From the NCBI GenBank assembly GCA_038226175.1, contig JBBRQP010000010.1, positions 1 to 61,264 on the forward strand: a stretch of DNA of 61,264 nucleotides, read 5' to 3'. Shown here piece after piece: positions 26,548 through 35,192 of the stretch. Origin of the DNA: JBBRQP01 sp038226175 (lineage in GTDB: Bacteria; Cyanobacteriota; Cyanobacteriia; Gloeobacterales; Anthocerotibacteraceae). A program made the position numbers and the translations under genes. Within the stretch, counting starts at the first letter, position 1; the number at the start of each line of letters is the position of its first letter. The notes under the pieces were generated by a model. It did no database searches. It was not told where the DNA came from and was given only the letters and a program-made list of their open reading frames with translations.

Positions 26548-27557
26548 GTAAGTCTATTGGCAAGGAAAAAACCATTACCTATAGTCCTGCTTTTACCTTG
26601 GTGCCTACCTACGAATGTTTTAACCGCTGTACTTACTGTAATTTTCGTCAGGAAGGCGGTGTGGCTTGGCTTAGCCTAGACGAAGCGCGCCTTCAGTTAG
26701 AATTACTCAAAGATCAGGGCATCATTGAAATTTTACTACTTAGTGGCGAAGTCCATCCCCAAGATCCGCGCCGCGAACGATGGTTTCAACGCTTGTATGA
26801 CCTAGCCGAATTGGCTCTTGAACTGGGCTTTTTACCCCATACCAATGCAGGCATTCTGACCCATCGTGAGATGACAGCTTTTAAGCAAGTCAATGCCAGT
26901 CTCGGTCTCATGCTCGAAAACATCTCTGAACGGTTGGGTCAAACGGTACATCAACACGCTCCTAGTAAAGTCCCCAAGGTGCGGCTAGAACAGCTGGTGT
27001 GGGCTGGTGAATTACAGATTGCGTTCACGACAGGGCTATTACTCGGCATTGGTGAAACGCACCTTGAGCGCATCGCTACCCTCGAAGCCATCGCACAGAT
27101 ACATCAAAACTATGGTCATATTCAAGAAGTGATCTTGCAACCGCAGCGTATCGGTCAAAAACAGCAGTTTTTAGCAGAAGAGATCAGCTCAGATAGGTTG
27201 CGAGAGCTTGTAATTATTGCTCGAGAGCTATTACCTACTGAGATTGCTATTCAGGTACCGCCTAATCTTGTGGATAACTTAGAGGAACTTTTAGCAGCGG
27301 GTGTTGACGATCTCGGCGGGATTAGTCCCATAGATGTGGTCAATCCTGATTATGAACAGCCTGATGTTAAGCACCTGCATAAGAGTTTAGGCGCAACTGG
27401 TTGGCAGTTGGAAGCACGCTTACCCATCTATCCCCATCTCGATCATACCCTTAGCCCTCGTGTTGCCCAAGTATGTGATAAGTATCGGACTTGCACCAAT
27501 CTCGACTCTGACCCACAATCGAAACAGAAGCCTTTGCGTTATTTTGAATCGCCATGA
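26544..27557 (+). CDS. cofG: 7,8-didemethyl-8-hydroxy-5-deazariboflavin synthase subunit CofG
   Basis: A radical SAM enzyme that, with CofH, makes the deazaflavin F0, a light-harvesting cofactor of DNA photolyase in cyanobacteria. The 4Fe-4S ligands are Cys25, Cys29 and Cys32 in YECFNRCTYCNFRQ. Downstream blocks LLSGEVHPQDPRRERW, HTNAGILTHREMTAF and ISPIDVVNPDYEQP fit CofG. The GTG start lies within the dppC stop (GTGA overlap), and its own stop overlaps the next ATG by four bases, so it is translationally coupled to both. cofH is not in the window. Confidence 0.88.
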   Translation: MSKSIGKEKTITYSPAFTLVPTYECFNRCTYCNFRQEGGVAWLSLDEARLQLELLKDQGIIEILLLSGEVHPQDPRRERWFQRLYDLAELALELGFLPHTNAGILTHREMTAFKQVNASLGLMLENISERLGQTVHQHAPSKVPKVRLEQLVWAGELQIAFTTGLLLGIGETHLERIATLEAIAQIHQNYGHIQEVILQPQRIGQKQQFLAEEISSDRLRELVIIARELLPTEIAIQVPPNLVDNLEELLAAGVDDLGGISPIDVVNPDYEQPDVKHLHKSLGATGWQLEARLPIYPHLDHTLSPRVAQVCDKYRTCTNLDSDPQSKQKPLRYFESP

Positions 27558-28423
27558 CTGCTACCCCTTTTACCTTTGACATCCTTGTCCGTATGTTGCG
27601 ATGGCACAAACCAGCTGGGCGGTTGATCCTGTTGATTCCGGCCTTATGGGCAGTTTTTTTGGCGGGACGCGGGCAACCACAACCCAGTCTGGTGCTACTG
27701 ATTATCACAGGGACTTTTGCTACCAGTGCTTTAGGCTGTGTCGTTAATGATCTGTGGGACAAAGATATTGATCCCTTGGTCGAACGCACCAAAAAACGCC
27801 CTCTAGCGGCGCGAGAAGTGACGATTGTTGTGGCAGTAGCTGTTGCAGCTGTGAGTCTACTCTGTGCTTGGGGATTAACGTTTTTTTTGAGTAGGTTTAC
27901 TTTTTGGCTATGTCTAGCGGCGGTGCCCTTTATTTTGGGTTACCCGGCAGCTAAACGAATTTTTCCAGTACCGCAACTGATTTTATCTTTGTGTTGGGGT
28001 TTTGCCGTGTTGATTAGTTGGTCAGCGGTGACAGGTGGCCTAGATTGGGCAACGGCTTGGTTGTGGGGGGCTACAGTTTGCTGGACTTTGGGTTTTGACA
28101 CGATTTACGCGCTTTCTGACCGCGAAGATGATCTGAAAATTGGTATTAATTCCAGTGCAATTTTCTTTGGTAAATTTACTCCTCAAGCGATTGGTTTGTT
28201 TTTCTTAGCAACGGTCATGCTACTCGGGATGACGGGTTGGCAGCTTCGGCTAAGTTTATTTTTTTATGTGATTTTACTACTTGCCGGACTATTGTGGGTG
28301 CGGCAGTATCAACAGCTGAGTCAATCTCATATTCCTATGCCTTTGTATGAGCAGTTATTCAACGACAATGTCAAGATTGGCTTTCTGCTACTTGCGGGGA
28401 TGGTGATTGGTAGATTGACCTAG
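27554..28423 (+). CDS. ubiA: UbiA-family 4-hydroxybenzoate polyprenyltransferase
   Basis: A 289-residue integral membrane prenyltransferase with about eight helices. The first Asp-rich motif is NDLWDKDIDPLVERTKKRPL and the second is YALSDREDD; both bind Mg-diphosphate. In cyanobacteria this family attaches a polyprenyl chain to 4-hydroxybenzoate in plastoquinone synthesis. Length and motifs fit UbiA rather than the chlorophyll or tocopherol prenyltransferases, although those are related. The ATG overlaps the cofG stop by four bases, which ties it to the upstream operon. Confidence 0.87.
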   Translation: MTATPFTFDILVRMLRWHKPAGRLILLIPALWAVFLAGRGQPQPSLVLLIITGTFATSALGCVVNDLWDKDIDPLVERTKKRPLAAREVTIVVAVAVAAVSLLCAWGLTFFLSRFTFWLCLAAVPFILGYPAAKRIFPVPQLILSLCWGFAVLISWSAVTGGLDWATAWLWGATVCWTLGFDTIYALSDREDDLKIGINSSAIFFGKFTPQAIGLFFLATVMLLGMTGWQLRLSLFFYVILLLAGLLWVRQYQQLSQSHIPMPLYEQLFNDNVKIGFLLLAGMVIGRLT

Positions 28424-28481
28424 AATCCCAAAATGCAGAGCCTCAAAAACGTTATGATCACAACAGTAGCCCACAAAACTC

Positions 28482-29093
28482 ATGACTGAAATTCTGTTTG
28501 CTCCACCCCTACGCCATAGCATCATCGAACGCACAACTGGCGAAACCCAAGTCCGGGTCGAAGTTAATCTCGATGGCACGGGCTGTCATGTGATTCAGAC
28601 GGGCGTACCTTTTCTCAATCATATGTTGACCCAACTGAGTACGCACGGACTCTTTGATCTCACAATTCAGGCAACTGGGGACACCGATATTGATGATCAT
28701 CACACTAACGAAGATGTGGGCATTACATTAGGCCAAGCTTTGCATCAAGCCCTGGGTACCCGTCAAGGTATTCAACGCTTTGGGCATTTTTGGGCACCTT
28801 TAGACGAAGCTCTCGTGCAAGTAGTCTTGGATTTTTCGGGACGTCCTCATTTGAGCTATGACTTGGTCTTACCAACTGAGCGGGTGGGAACCTATGATAC
28901 GCAACTTGTCCGTGAGTTTTATCAAGCTGTAGTCAACCAAGGCCAATTCACCTTACATATTCGCCAAGTTGCTGGTGTCAATTCTCATCACATTATTGAG
29001 GCTTCTTTTAAAGCTTTTGCGCGTGCCCTACGGATGGCTGTCGAATGGGACCCCCGTCGTACCGGAATTCCTAGCAGTAAGGGTGTGCTTTAA
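28482..29093 (+). CDS. hisB: Imidazoleglycerol-phosphate dehydratase
   Basis: HisB dehydrates imidazoleglycerol phosphate in step six of histidine synthesis, using two manganese ions. The 203-residue monofunctional enzyme contains the paired metal motifs DDHHTNEDVGITLGQA and SHHIIEASFKAFARAL, plus FLNHMLTQLSTHGLFDL. No phosphatase domain is attached, as is normal in cyanobacteria. It follows ubiA after 58 bases on the same strand and may be read from that operon or its own promoter. hisD lies about 3 kb further on, on the other strand. Confidence 0.96.
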   Translation: MTEILFAPPLRHSIIERTTGETQVRVEVNLDGTGCHVIQTGVPFLNHMLTQLSTHGLFDLTIQATGDTDIDDHHTNEDVGITLGQALHQALGTRQGIQRFGHFWAPLDEALVQVVLDFSGRPHLSYDLVLPTERVGTYDTQLVREFYQAVVNQGQFTLHIRQVAGVNSHHIIEASFKAFARALRMAVEWDPRRTGIPSSKGVL

Positions 29094-29119
29094 ATCATCT
29101 TAATTTTGGGAGAACGACT

Positions 29120-29587
29120 CTAAATACATAACTCCCGGGTACGTTGATGCCGATAGCTAAAAAGGGTTTCTAGACGTGGGCGAATGAGCAAGGGTTCGAG
29201 GGGTAACCCCAACCAGCCCAAAGGCGGGGTATAAATCACGGTATCGCGCAGCAAGGTTCGGCCTTGGGTAGCAATAAAGCGGTGCGTATGACGGTATTGC
29301 CCAAAAGGCCCCCATTCCTGGACATCGGTAAAATAATCGGGGGTCACTAATTCCGTGATTCGTGAAAGCCACGGCAGGACAACACCAGGAATTAGCGCGA
29401 TTTCAAAAATCACCAAACTACCCTCCAAAATCGGGTGGGGAGCTTGGATCAAGCGCAACTGATAATCCGGCGGCGTAATGGCTAAGAGGTTTTGCGCATC
29501 GGAATGAAAGGCGAATACGCGCTCTACAGGCGCTTCAATGACCGTCTCTTTTTCAAAGGAAAACGTGGGCTCAGTAGTAAAGACCAT
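29120..29587 (-). CDS. SRPBCC (START-like) domain protein
   Basis: From the ATG at 29587, which overlaps the ald stop as TAATG, the product is 155 residues starting MVFTTEPTFSFEKETVIEAP. It has the START/Bet v1-like ligand pocket fold, with VERVFAFHSDAQNLLAITPP and VQEWGPFGQYRHTHRF; it resembles cyanobacterial SRPBCC proteins of the cyclase/dehydrase type. The ligand is unknown. A longer frame to 29629 would overlap ald and is rejected. It is co-transcribed with ald. Confidence 0.75.
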   Translation of the reverse strand: MVFTTEPTFSFEKETVIEAPVERVFAFHSDAQNLLAITPPDYQLRLIQAPHPILEGSLVIFEIALIPGVVLPWLSRITELVTPDYFTDVQEWGPFGQYRHTHRFIATQGRTLLRDTVIYTPPLGWLGLPLEPLLIRPRLETLFSYRHQRTRELCI

Positions 29588-30669
29588 TAGGCTAGATCCG
29601 GGAAGATGCGTTTTACAGTAGGGTGACAAATTTTCCCTTGCGCCACGTTAAGTCCCTTTTGGAGAGCAGGATTAGCCTCTAGAGCAGCGATGCCTTTTTG
29701 GGCAAGTTGGGCTACATAGGGTAAAGTCACATTCGTCAAGGCTTGGGTCGCTGTCCACGGTACCGCTCCGGGCATATTGGGAACGCCATAATGTAATACG
29801 CCTTCTTCTACATAGACGGGAGCCGAGTGAGAAGTCACATGCAAGGTCTCCACACAGCCGCCTTGATCTACGGCCACATCGACAATTACTGAACCGGGGC
29901 GCATGGTCGCGACTTGCTTGCGGGACATAAGCGTTGGCGCACGGTCTCCAGTTACGAGTACCGCACCAATTATCAAATCTGCATCAGGCGCAACTTCATC
30001 AATGGTTTTGGCACTACTGTAAAGATACTCGACCCGTGAACCAAATAGACTTTCTAAATAAGCCAGTCGTTCGACATTGATATCCAAAATCTGGACACGG
30101 GCACCCATACCTATGGCAATACGAGCCGCTTCAGTACCGACGGTGCCACCGCCTAGGATCACGACACTACCCGGTCGTACACCGGGGATACCGCCTAATA
30201 AAACGCCCCGTCCCCCTTGCTGTTTCTCCAAAAAACGCGCCCCGAACTGAATGGAGAGGCGACCAGCAATGACACTCATCGGCGTAAGTAGAGGCAGACT
30301 ACCATTATCAAGTTGCACGGTCTCGTAGGCGATACAGGTCGCATCAGAGGCGATCAAGGCTTCGGTGAGCGGACGATTAGCTGCCAGATGTAGATAGGTA
30401 AATAGTAATAGTTCAGGGCGAATTAGAACATATTCGCTAGCTAGGGGTTCTTTGACTTTGACAACAAGATCTTGCTCCCAGACTGCTGCCTGTGCCACGA
30501 TCGCAGCCCCTAGAGCCACATATTGTTCGTTGCTAAAACCAGAACCTAAGCCCGCATCTTTTTCAACAAAAACTTGATGCCCTTGGGCACTCAAAGACTG
30601 GACTGCCGCCGGGGTCAGCCCTACCCGAAATTCCTGGTCTTTAATCTCTTTAGGAACACCAATATTCAT
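29587..30669 (-). CDS. ald: Alanine dehydrogenase
   Basis: This enzyme interconverts alanine with pyruvate and ammonia using NAD, linking carbon and nitrogen metabolism. The 360-residue protein begins MNIGVPKEIKDQEFRVGLTP. It has the substrate Lys in VVKVKEPL, the region HLAANRPLTEALI, and the NAD fold VVILGGGTVGTEAARIAIGM. The C-terminal VVDVAVDQGGCVETLH is also typical. Length is right for the hexameric enzyme. The transhydrogenase alpha subunit is related but longer, with membrane helices. Confidence 0.95.
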   Translation of the reverse strand: MNIGVPKEIKDQEFRVGLTPAAVQSLSAQGHQVFVEKDAGLGSGFSNEQYVALGAAIVAQAAVWEQDLVVKVKEPLASEYVLIRPELLLFTYLHLAANRPLTEALIASDATCIAYETVQLDNGSLPLLTPMSVIAGRLSIQFGARFLEKQQGGRGVLLGGIPGVRPGSVVILGGGTVGTEAARIAIGMGARVQILDINVERLAYLESLFGSRVEYLYSSAKTIDEVAPDADLIIGAVLVTGDRAPTLMSRKQVATMRPGSVIVDVAVDQGGCVETLHVTSHSAPVYVEEGVLHYGVPNMPGAVPWTATQALTNVTLPYVAQLAQKGIAALEANPALQKGLNVAQGKICHPTVKRIFPDLA

Positions 30670-30790
30670 TCCGTACCTGCACGAAGAGCAACTCTTACAT
30701 AGTGTAACAGCCTGTCTTCAATCATTTTGGCAGAAGAGAATAGCCTATTTAAGCCCTACTCTTTTTTGGAAAAAAGAAAAGTTAAGTGAT

Positions 30791-31519
30791 TCACAGGTGA
30801 ATTCCGCACTCGGTTTTTGCCGTACCTTGCCAGCGTCCCGAGCGTTCGTCAGAGCCAGATTGGGCGGCATGGGTGCAAGGACTACAGCCAATAGAAGGAT
30901 AGCCTTGGTCATGCAAGGGATTATAGGGCAAGTTGTGCTTGAGAATGTACGTCCACACTTGAGATTTTGACCAAGTAGCTAAGGGATTGACTTTGACCTT
31001 GTCTCGTTTCCAGTCCCATTGCAAAATCGGAGTTTCGGTGCGGGTATGCGTCTGCTCGCGCCTGAGACCAGCTAGCCAGCAAGGGTAACCTTGCAGGGCG
31101 CGTTGGAGGGGTTCGACTTTGCGCAGTGCGCAGCATTGATCCGGCTGCTGTGCATAGAGAGCTTCGCCATAACGCTGATCTTGTTCGGCAATGGTGAGTA
31201 AGGGCTTAATTACCGCTAATTGCAATGTCGGATACCGGGCTTCCATTTGTTCCTTGAGAGCCAAGGTCTCAGCAAAATGAAACTCCGTATCCAAGAAAAA
31301 TGCCCGTACTACCGGCTGCAAGCGACTTAACATATCCACCATGATCAAACTTTCAGGCCCAAAAGCGCAGGCAAGGACAAAATTGTCTCCGAATTCCTCA
31401 ATCACCCAGCGTAGAATGACCTCCGGCTCTTCATTCTCAAACCACGGTGCAACCTGACTGATCTTAGTTTTGAGGGCAGCATGGCTCGTTAACGAGGCAA
31501 CTTGAGCAACCACGGGCAA
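30791..31519 (-). CDS. cysH: CysH-type (phospho)adenylyl-sulfate reductase
   Basis: The 242-residue thioredoxin-dependent reductase makes sulfite from activated sulfate in assimilation. It carries the C-terminal catalytic ECGIHL. It also has a Cys-Cys pair in QCCALRKVEPLQ and CSPC in IGCSPCTHAAQSG, the four ligands of a 4Fe-4S cluster. That cluster marks APS-using (or dual) reductases; PAPS-only enzymes such as E. coli CysH lack it. So the substrate is more likely APS, although cyanobacterial enzymes are often labelled PAPS reductase. The start is a TTG at 31519 or a GTG at 31513. Confidence 0.93.
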   Translation of the reverse strand: MPVVAQVASLTSHAALKTKISQVAPWFENEEPEVILRWVIEEFGDNFVLACAFGPESLIMVDMLSRLQPVVRAFFLDTEFHFAETLALKEQMEARYPTLQLAVIKPLLTIAEQDQRYGEALYAQQPDQCCALRKVEPLQRALQGYPCWLAGLRREQTHTRTETPILQWDWKRDKVKVNPLATWSKSQVWTYILKHNLPYNPLHDQGYPSIGCSPCTHAAQSGSDERSGRWQGTAKTECGIHL

Positions 31520-31580
31520 ATCTCTAGCTGGTCAACTTTATTCTACACTATCCCGATGGGTTTTTAGTAGATTCAAAAAA

Positions 31581-32876
31581 CTAGCCATCAAGGCGCAGTC
31601 TGACAGAGTCAGCATGGGAAGGTAGCCCCTCAGCTTCGGTAAGCGCGGCAATGGCTGCAGCGCAGTCTTTGAGGGCTTGGGGAGAATACTGGATCAAGCT
31701 CGATGACTTTAAAAAAGTTTGTACGCCCAAGGCCGAGCTATAGCGTGCAGCACCGCTCGTGGGCAGGGTGTGATTCGGCCCAGCCAGATAGTCTCCCACT
31801 GCCTCTGGGGTGTAATGTCCCAAAAAAATCGCCCCGGCATGGCGAATAAATTTGAGCAGAGCCCATGGGTCATTGACCTGCAATTCAAGGTGTTCGGGGG
31901 CAAATAGATTAGACAAACGAGCAGCTATTTCTAAATTTTCGGCGAGAATAATCAGGCCATGATTGGCGAGGGCTTTTTCGGTGAGGGTACGGCGACTATG
32001 GGTACGCAATTGCCGATTAACCGCTTCGTTGGTCAATTCCATCAACTTCTCATCGGTGGTAATCAAGATGGCAGCCGCCAAGGGATCATGCTCAGCTTGA
32101 GCCAGTAAATCTGTCGCGACCCACTGAGGATTGGCACTATCATCGGCAATAATCAGGACTTCTGAAGGCCCCGCCAAACTATCGATCCCTACTTCTCCGT
32201 AAACTAAGCGTTTGGCGAGCGTCACATAAATGTTGCCAGGACCCGTGATCACATCGACTTTAGCAATCGTCGCCGTCCCATAGGCCATCGCACCAATCGC
32301 TTGCGCTCCGCCAACACGATAGATTTCATCCACCTCAGCCTCATGAGCTGCCACCAAAACACTGGCACTAACCCGGCCTTCTTGATCAGGCGGAGTGGTC
32401 ATAATCACACGCGGAACTTTAGCTACTTTGGCAGGCACCGCATTCATCAAAACCGTACTCGGGTAACTGGCTCGTCCGCCCGGAATATACAAACCCGCCG
32501 CATCAACTGGAGTAAATCGTTGACCCAATACCACATCTAAATCTTCAAAAGTTGTCCAGGATTTGGGAACGCGTTGACAGTGAAAGGCTTCGATACGCTG
32601 TTTGGCAAGACGAATCGCAGCTAGTAATTCGGGACTAACTCGGTCATAAGCGCGGTTGATTTCATTTTGAGAAACACGTAAATCACCCGGTGATAAAACT
32701 ACCCCATCAAATTCTTGGGTATAGCGGCGCAGGGCTTCGTCGCCCGTACTACGAATTTGCGCTAATATTTCTCTAACCACTTTTTCTTGCGCTGGGGCAT
32801 GACTCGCCTGAGTCCGCTGGGAGATGCGCCTTAATTCTTGCTCTGCTTCAAATTGGTTGGTAACAATTCTGAGCAT
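31581..32876 (-). CDS. hisD: Histidinol dehydrogenase
   Basis: HisD catalyses the last two oxidations of histidine synthesis, histidinol to histidine, with NAD and zinc. The start at 32876 (MLRIVTNQFEAEQELRRI) gives 431 residues; an ATG at 32888 would add four. Seen motifs are GRASYPSTVLMNAVPA, TGPGNIYVTLAKRLVYG, SLAGPSEVLIIAD and the His-rich AGPNHTLPTSGAARYSSAL, which supply catalytic and zinc residues. It is divergent from rlmD. Confidence 0.95.
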   Translation of the reverse strand: MLRIVTNQFEAEQELRRISQRTQASHAPAQEKVVREILAQIRSTGDEALRRYTQEFDGVVLSPGDLRVSQNEINRAYDRVSPELLAAIRLAKQRIEAFHCQRVPKSWTTFEDLDVVLGQRFTPVDAAGLYIPGGRASYPSTVLMNAVPAKVAKVPRVIMTTPPDQEGRVSASVLVAAHEAEVDEIYRVGGAQAIGAMAYGTATIAKVDVITGPGNIYVTLAKRLVYGEVGIDSLAGPSEVLIIADDSANPQWVATDLLAQAEHDPLAAAILITTDEKLMELTNEAVNRQLRTHSRRTLTEKALANHGLIILAENLEIAARLSNLFAPEHLELQVNDPWALLKFIRHAGAIFLGHYTPEAVGDYLAGPNHTLPTSGAARYSSALGVQTFLKSSSLIQYSPQALKDCAAAIAALTEAEGLPSHADSVRLRLDG

Positions 32877-32960
32877 GGGTATGACCATCCTACTCCCCTA
32901 GTATGGACTATAGACTGGGCTTGAGTGTAGAGCCGCCCAGCCAACCTAGGGAAGATTAGC

Positions 32961-34301
32961 ATGACTTGGACTCAAGGATCATTACTCGAACTGACTATTA
33001 CTGACTTAGCCGCAGGGGGTGATGGGGTTGCCCGTTGGGATAATCGGGTCATTTTTGTGCCCAATACGGTGCCTGGGGATCAAGTGCAAGTCAGATTATT
33101 GCATGTCAAGCGGCGCGAAGCCTTTGGGCAAGTAACCGAGATTCTCACAGCGAGTCCTCAACGGGTACGTCCGGCCTGTATCGTAGCTGATAAATGTGGC
33201 GGCTGTCAGTGGCAAAGTGTCGCTTACCACCGTCAAACTCTCGCCAAACAAGCTCATGTCGAAAAACTACTGGCTCAAGCTGTAGCACCGATCTGGCGTG
33301 CTGATCCGACCTTGCACTATCGCAATAAAGTAACGTATCCTCTGGCCTACACCAAGTCCGGGGAAATCGCCGTTGGTTATTATCGTCAGGGTTCGCATCA
33401 GGTCGTCAATATCAACCAATGCCCTGTCCAAGACCCTTATTTTGATCAGCTCTTACCTGTGCTCAAAGCCCAGCTCAAAAAACAAAATTGGCCGATCTAT
33501 GACCAAGTAACAGGAACCGGGCTACTACGTCATTTGGGTTTGCGGATTGGTCGCCGTACAGGAGAAGTTTTGGTTACTTTAGTTGCGACCAAAAAGCCTC
33601 TAGGAATCGAGGTATGGGCAGCAGAGTTGCGTAAGGCTTTCCCACAAATTGTCGGCGTGAGTTGGAATCAGCAAGCCGCAGTGGGTAATGCGATCTTTGG
33701 TACAACGAGTTATGTTGTCTCGGGACGAGATTATTTGCGTGAATTATTTTGTGGACTTGAGTTTTATGTGGGGGCAACAACATTTTTTCAGATCTACACA
33801 GAACAAGCCGAAAAATTAGTTAATTTCGTAGTTGCCTCAGCCCAGCTTACGGGCAATGAAACCGTTGTTGATGCCTATTGCGGGATTGGGACGCTATCTT
33901 TGCCCTTAGCCCAAAGAGCAAAATACGTGATTGGCATCGAATCCTGGGAGGACTCAGTTACCCAAGCGCGCGCTAATGCCCAACGTAATGGCTTAGATAA
34001 CTGTACGTTTGTTACGGCAAAAGTTGAAGATTGGCTACCTATACAAACAGAAATTCCTAATGTTTTATGTCTTGATCCACCCCGTAAAGGCTGCGATCCG
34101 GCTGTCCTAGATGCCATCCTTAGACATCCTCCTCACCGCCTAATTTATGTCAGTTGTAACCCAGCTACTTTAGCGCGTGATCTCCAGATTCTCAAGAATG
34201 GGGGCTATCAAGTAATACACGTCCAACCCATTGATTTTTTTCCACAAACCTATCATGTAGAGTGTGTTGCGGTTTTGGAATTAGCCGCGCTGACTATCTA
34301 A
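32961..34301 (+). CDS. rlmD: 23S rRNA (uracil-5-)-methyltransferase, RlmD/RumA type
   Basis: A 446-residue SAM-dependent RNA methyltransferase with an N-terminal TRAM domain (about residues 1-60; DLAAGGDGVARWDNRVIFVP). A 4Fe-4S site follows with CIVADKCGGCQW. The C-terminal Rossmann domain has VVDAYCGIGTLSLPLA, LDPPRKGCDP and the nucleophile Cys in YVSCNPATLARDL. The exact target uracil (U1939-like or U747-like) cannot be fixed from sequence. Its last 21 bases overlap the convergent thioesterase gene. Confidence 0.9.
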   Translation: MTWTQGSLLELTITDLAAGGDGVARWDNRVIFVPNTVPGDQVQVRLLHVKRREAFGQVTEILTASPQRVRPACIVADKCGGCQWQSVAYHRQTLAKQAHVEKLLAQAVAPIWRADPTLHYRNKVTYPLAYTKSGEIAVGYYRQGSHQVVNINQCPVQDPYFDQLLPVLKAQLKKQNWPIYDQVTGTGLLRHLGLRIGRRTGEVLVTLVATKKPLGIEVWAAELRKAFPQIVGVSWNQQAAVGNAIFGTTSYVVSGRDYLRELFCGLEFYVGATTFFQIYTEQAEKLVNFVVASAQLTGNETVVDAYCGIGTLSLPLAQRAKYVIGIESWEDSVTQARANAQRNGLDNCTFVTAKVEDWLPIQTEIPNVLCLDPPRKGCDPAVLDAILRHPPHRLIYVSCNPATLARDLQILKNGGYQVIHVQPIDFFPQTYHVECVAVLELAALTI

Positions 34302-34715
34302 TAAAGGGCGCAAATGCTGTTCGAGGTCAGCGGGAAAGCGGCGGCAGGGTTTGCCTTTTTGGGTATCAACAATGACGTGGTCACTGCGGCCTTGGGCGTA
34401 CAAGGTCGTTTCGTCCTGCGTATAAATTTGGTAAGCCCAACTCAAGCGCGGTGCTTCAAACTTGACTAATTGGGTTAAAACTAGTACCTGAGCATTAAAA
34501 GGCACCATCTTGTGATAACGCACATTGAGCTCAATGACCGGTAAATCAAATCCTGATTTTACTAGTTCAGCAAACTCCAAGCCCACGGCGCGCACAAACT
34601 CAATGCGCGCCATCTCCAGCCAAGCCACAATCGCCCGATGAGAGACGATCCCGCCATAGTCGGTATCATGGGGATAAACAATCAGTGGTAGTCGATGAAT
34701 ATATTCAGAACCCAC
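34281..34715 (-). CDS. Hotdog-fold thioesterase, probable 1,4-dihydroxy-2-naphthoyl-CoA hydrolase
   Basis: A 144-residue single hotdog domain. The N-terminal VYPHDTDYGGIVSHRAIVAW carries the DTD motif whose second Asp is the catalytic residue in the 4-hydroxybenzoyl-CoA/DHNA-CoA thioesterase group. In cyanobacteria this enzyme releases DHNA for phylloquinone (photosystem I quinone) synthesis. A general acyl-CoA thioesterase of the YbgC type is the alternative. The 3' end overlaps rlmD by 21 bases. Confidence 0.8.
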   Translation of the reverse strand: MGSEYIHRLPLIVYPHDTDYGGIVSHRAIVAWLEMARIEFVRAVGLEFAELVKSGFDLPVIELNVRYHKMVPFNAQVLVLTQLVKFEAPRLSWAYQIYTQDETTLYAQGRSDHVIVDTQKGKPCRRFPADLEQHLRPLLDSQRG

Positions 34716-34785
34716 CTGTGATCTCCTGATGCAGCTTGTTCAATTTTACCTGTACTAGTTTCTCGATCCAAGCTCCAACAACTTG

Positions 34786-34999
34786 TCATGCAACGGTAGA
34801 TTTAGCAATCTTTGCCAGCAATCGTAAGGCTTCATTAACCGATGCTGAATCTCGAAAAATCTCTGCTACATCTGAACCAAGAATCACGATATGGCTCGAT
34901 TGCCGATAGGCTTCAATAGTACTTACCACGAACACCACCCAAAAAATCATATTCGGGACGCATTTCGTCATTGACGATGGCTTCAGCTCCCTGACTCAT
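34786..34999 (-). pseudogene. Frameshifted antitoxin gene of a BrnT-type pair
   Basis: From ATG 34999 the frame reads MSQGAEAIVNDEMRPEYDFL then GGVRGKYY and meets TGA. Dropping one T near 34914-34918 (TACTATTGAA to TACTATGAA) restores KYYEAY and continues RQSSHIVILGSDVAEIFRDS, ASVNEALRLLAKIAKSTVA to the stop at 34786. The restored product is a familiar about 70-residue cyanobacterial antitoxin-like protein (MRPEYDF...GKYYEAY...SVNEALRLL). So one inserted base splits it. It overlaps the toxin remnant's end by 17 bases, the usual pair arrangement. Confidence 0.65.
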
Positions 35000-35159
35000 A
35001 GCGTCTTTTCTCCTGGCGAGTTGCTAAACGGGCACTTATTAAACGCACATTACCTTCTCGTTCCGTGTGGGACACAACTAAAAAACACTGTAGCCGTGAT
35101 TGACCTATCCTCAGAAAGCGAAACTCACCTATAGACAGCTTATGCCGAACCTGATCAAA
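34983..35159 (-). pseudogene. C-terminal remnant of a BrnT-family toxin
   Basis: The minus-strand frame reads FDQVRHKLSIGEFRFLRIGQ, then FLVVSHTEREGNVRLISARL and ATRQEKRRYESGS to TGA at 34983. The block LLVVSHTERE..VRLISAR.AT..E...YE is the second half of BrnT ribonuclease toxins. The N-terminal half is missing: no matching frame continues upstream, and ligA starts at 35193 on the other strand. With the partner antitoxin also frameshifted, the whole module is dead. Confidence 0.7.
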
Positions 35160-35192
35160 GCATAAAAACTCTCTGAAGATGGGTTATTACTG

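Noticed and set aside
30740..30785. CTTTTTTGGAAAAAAG hairpin between ald and cysH
   Set aside because: Only A-T pairs with a two-base loop; too weak to call a terminator.
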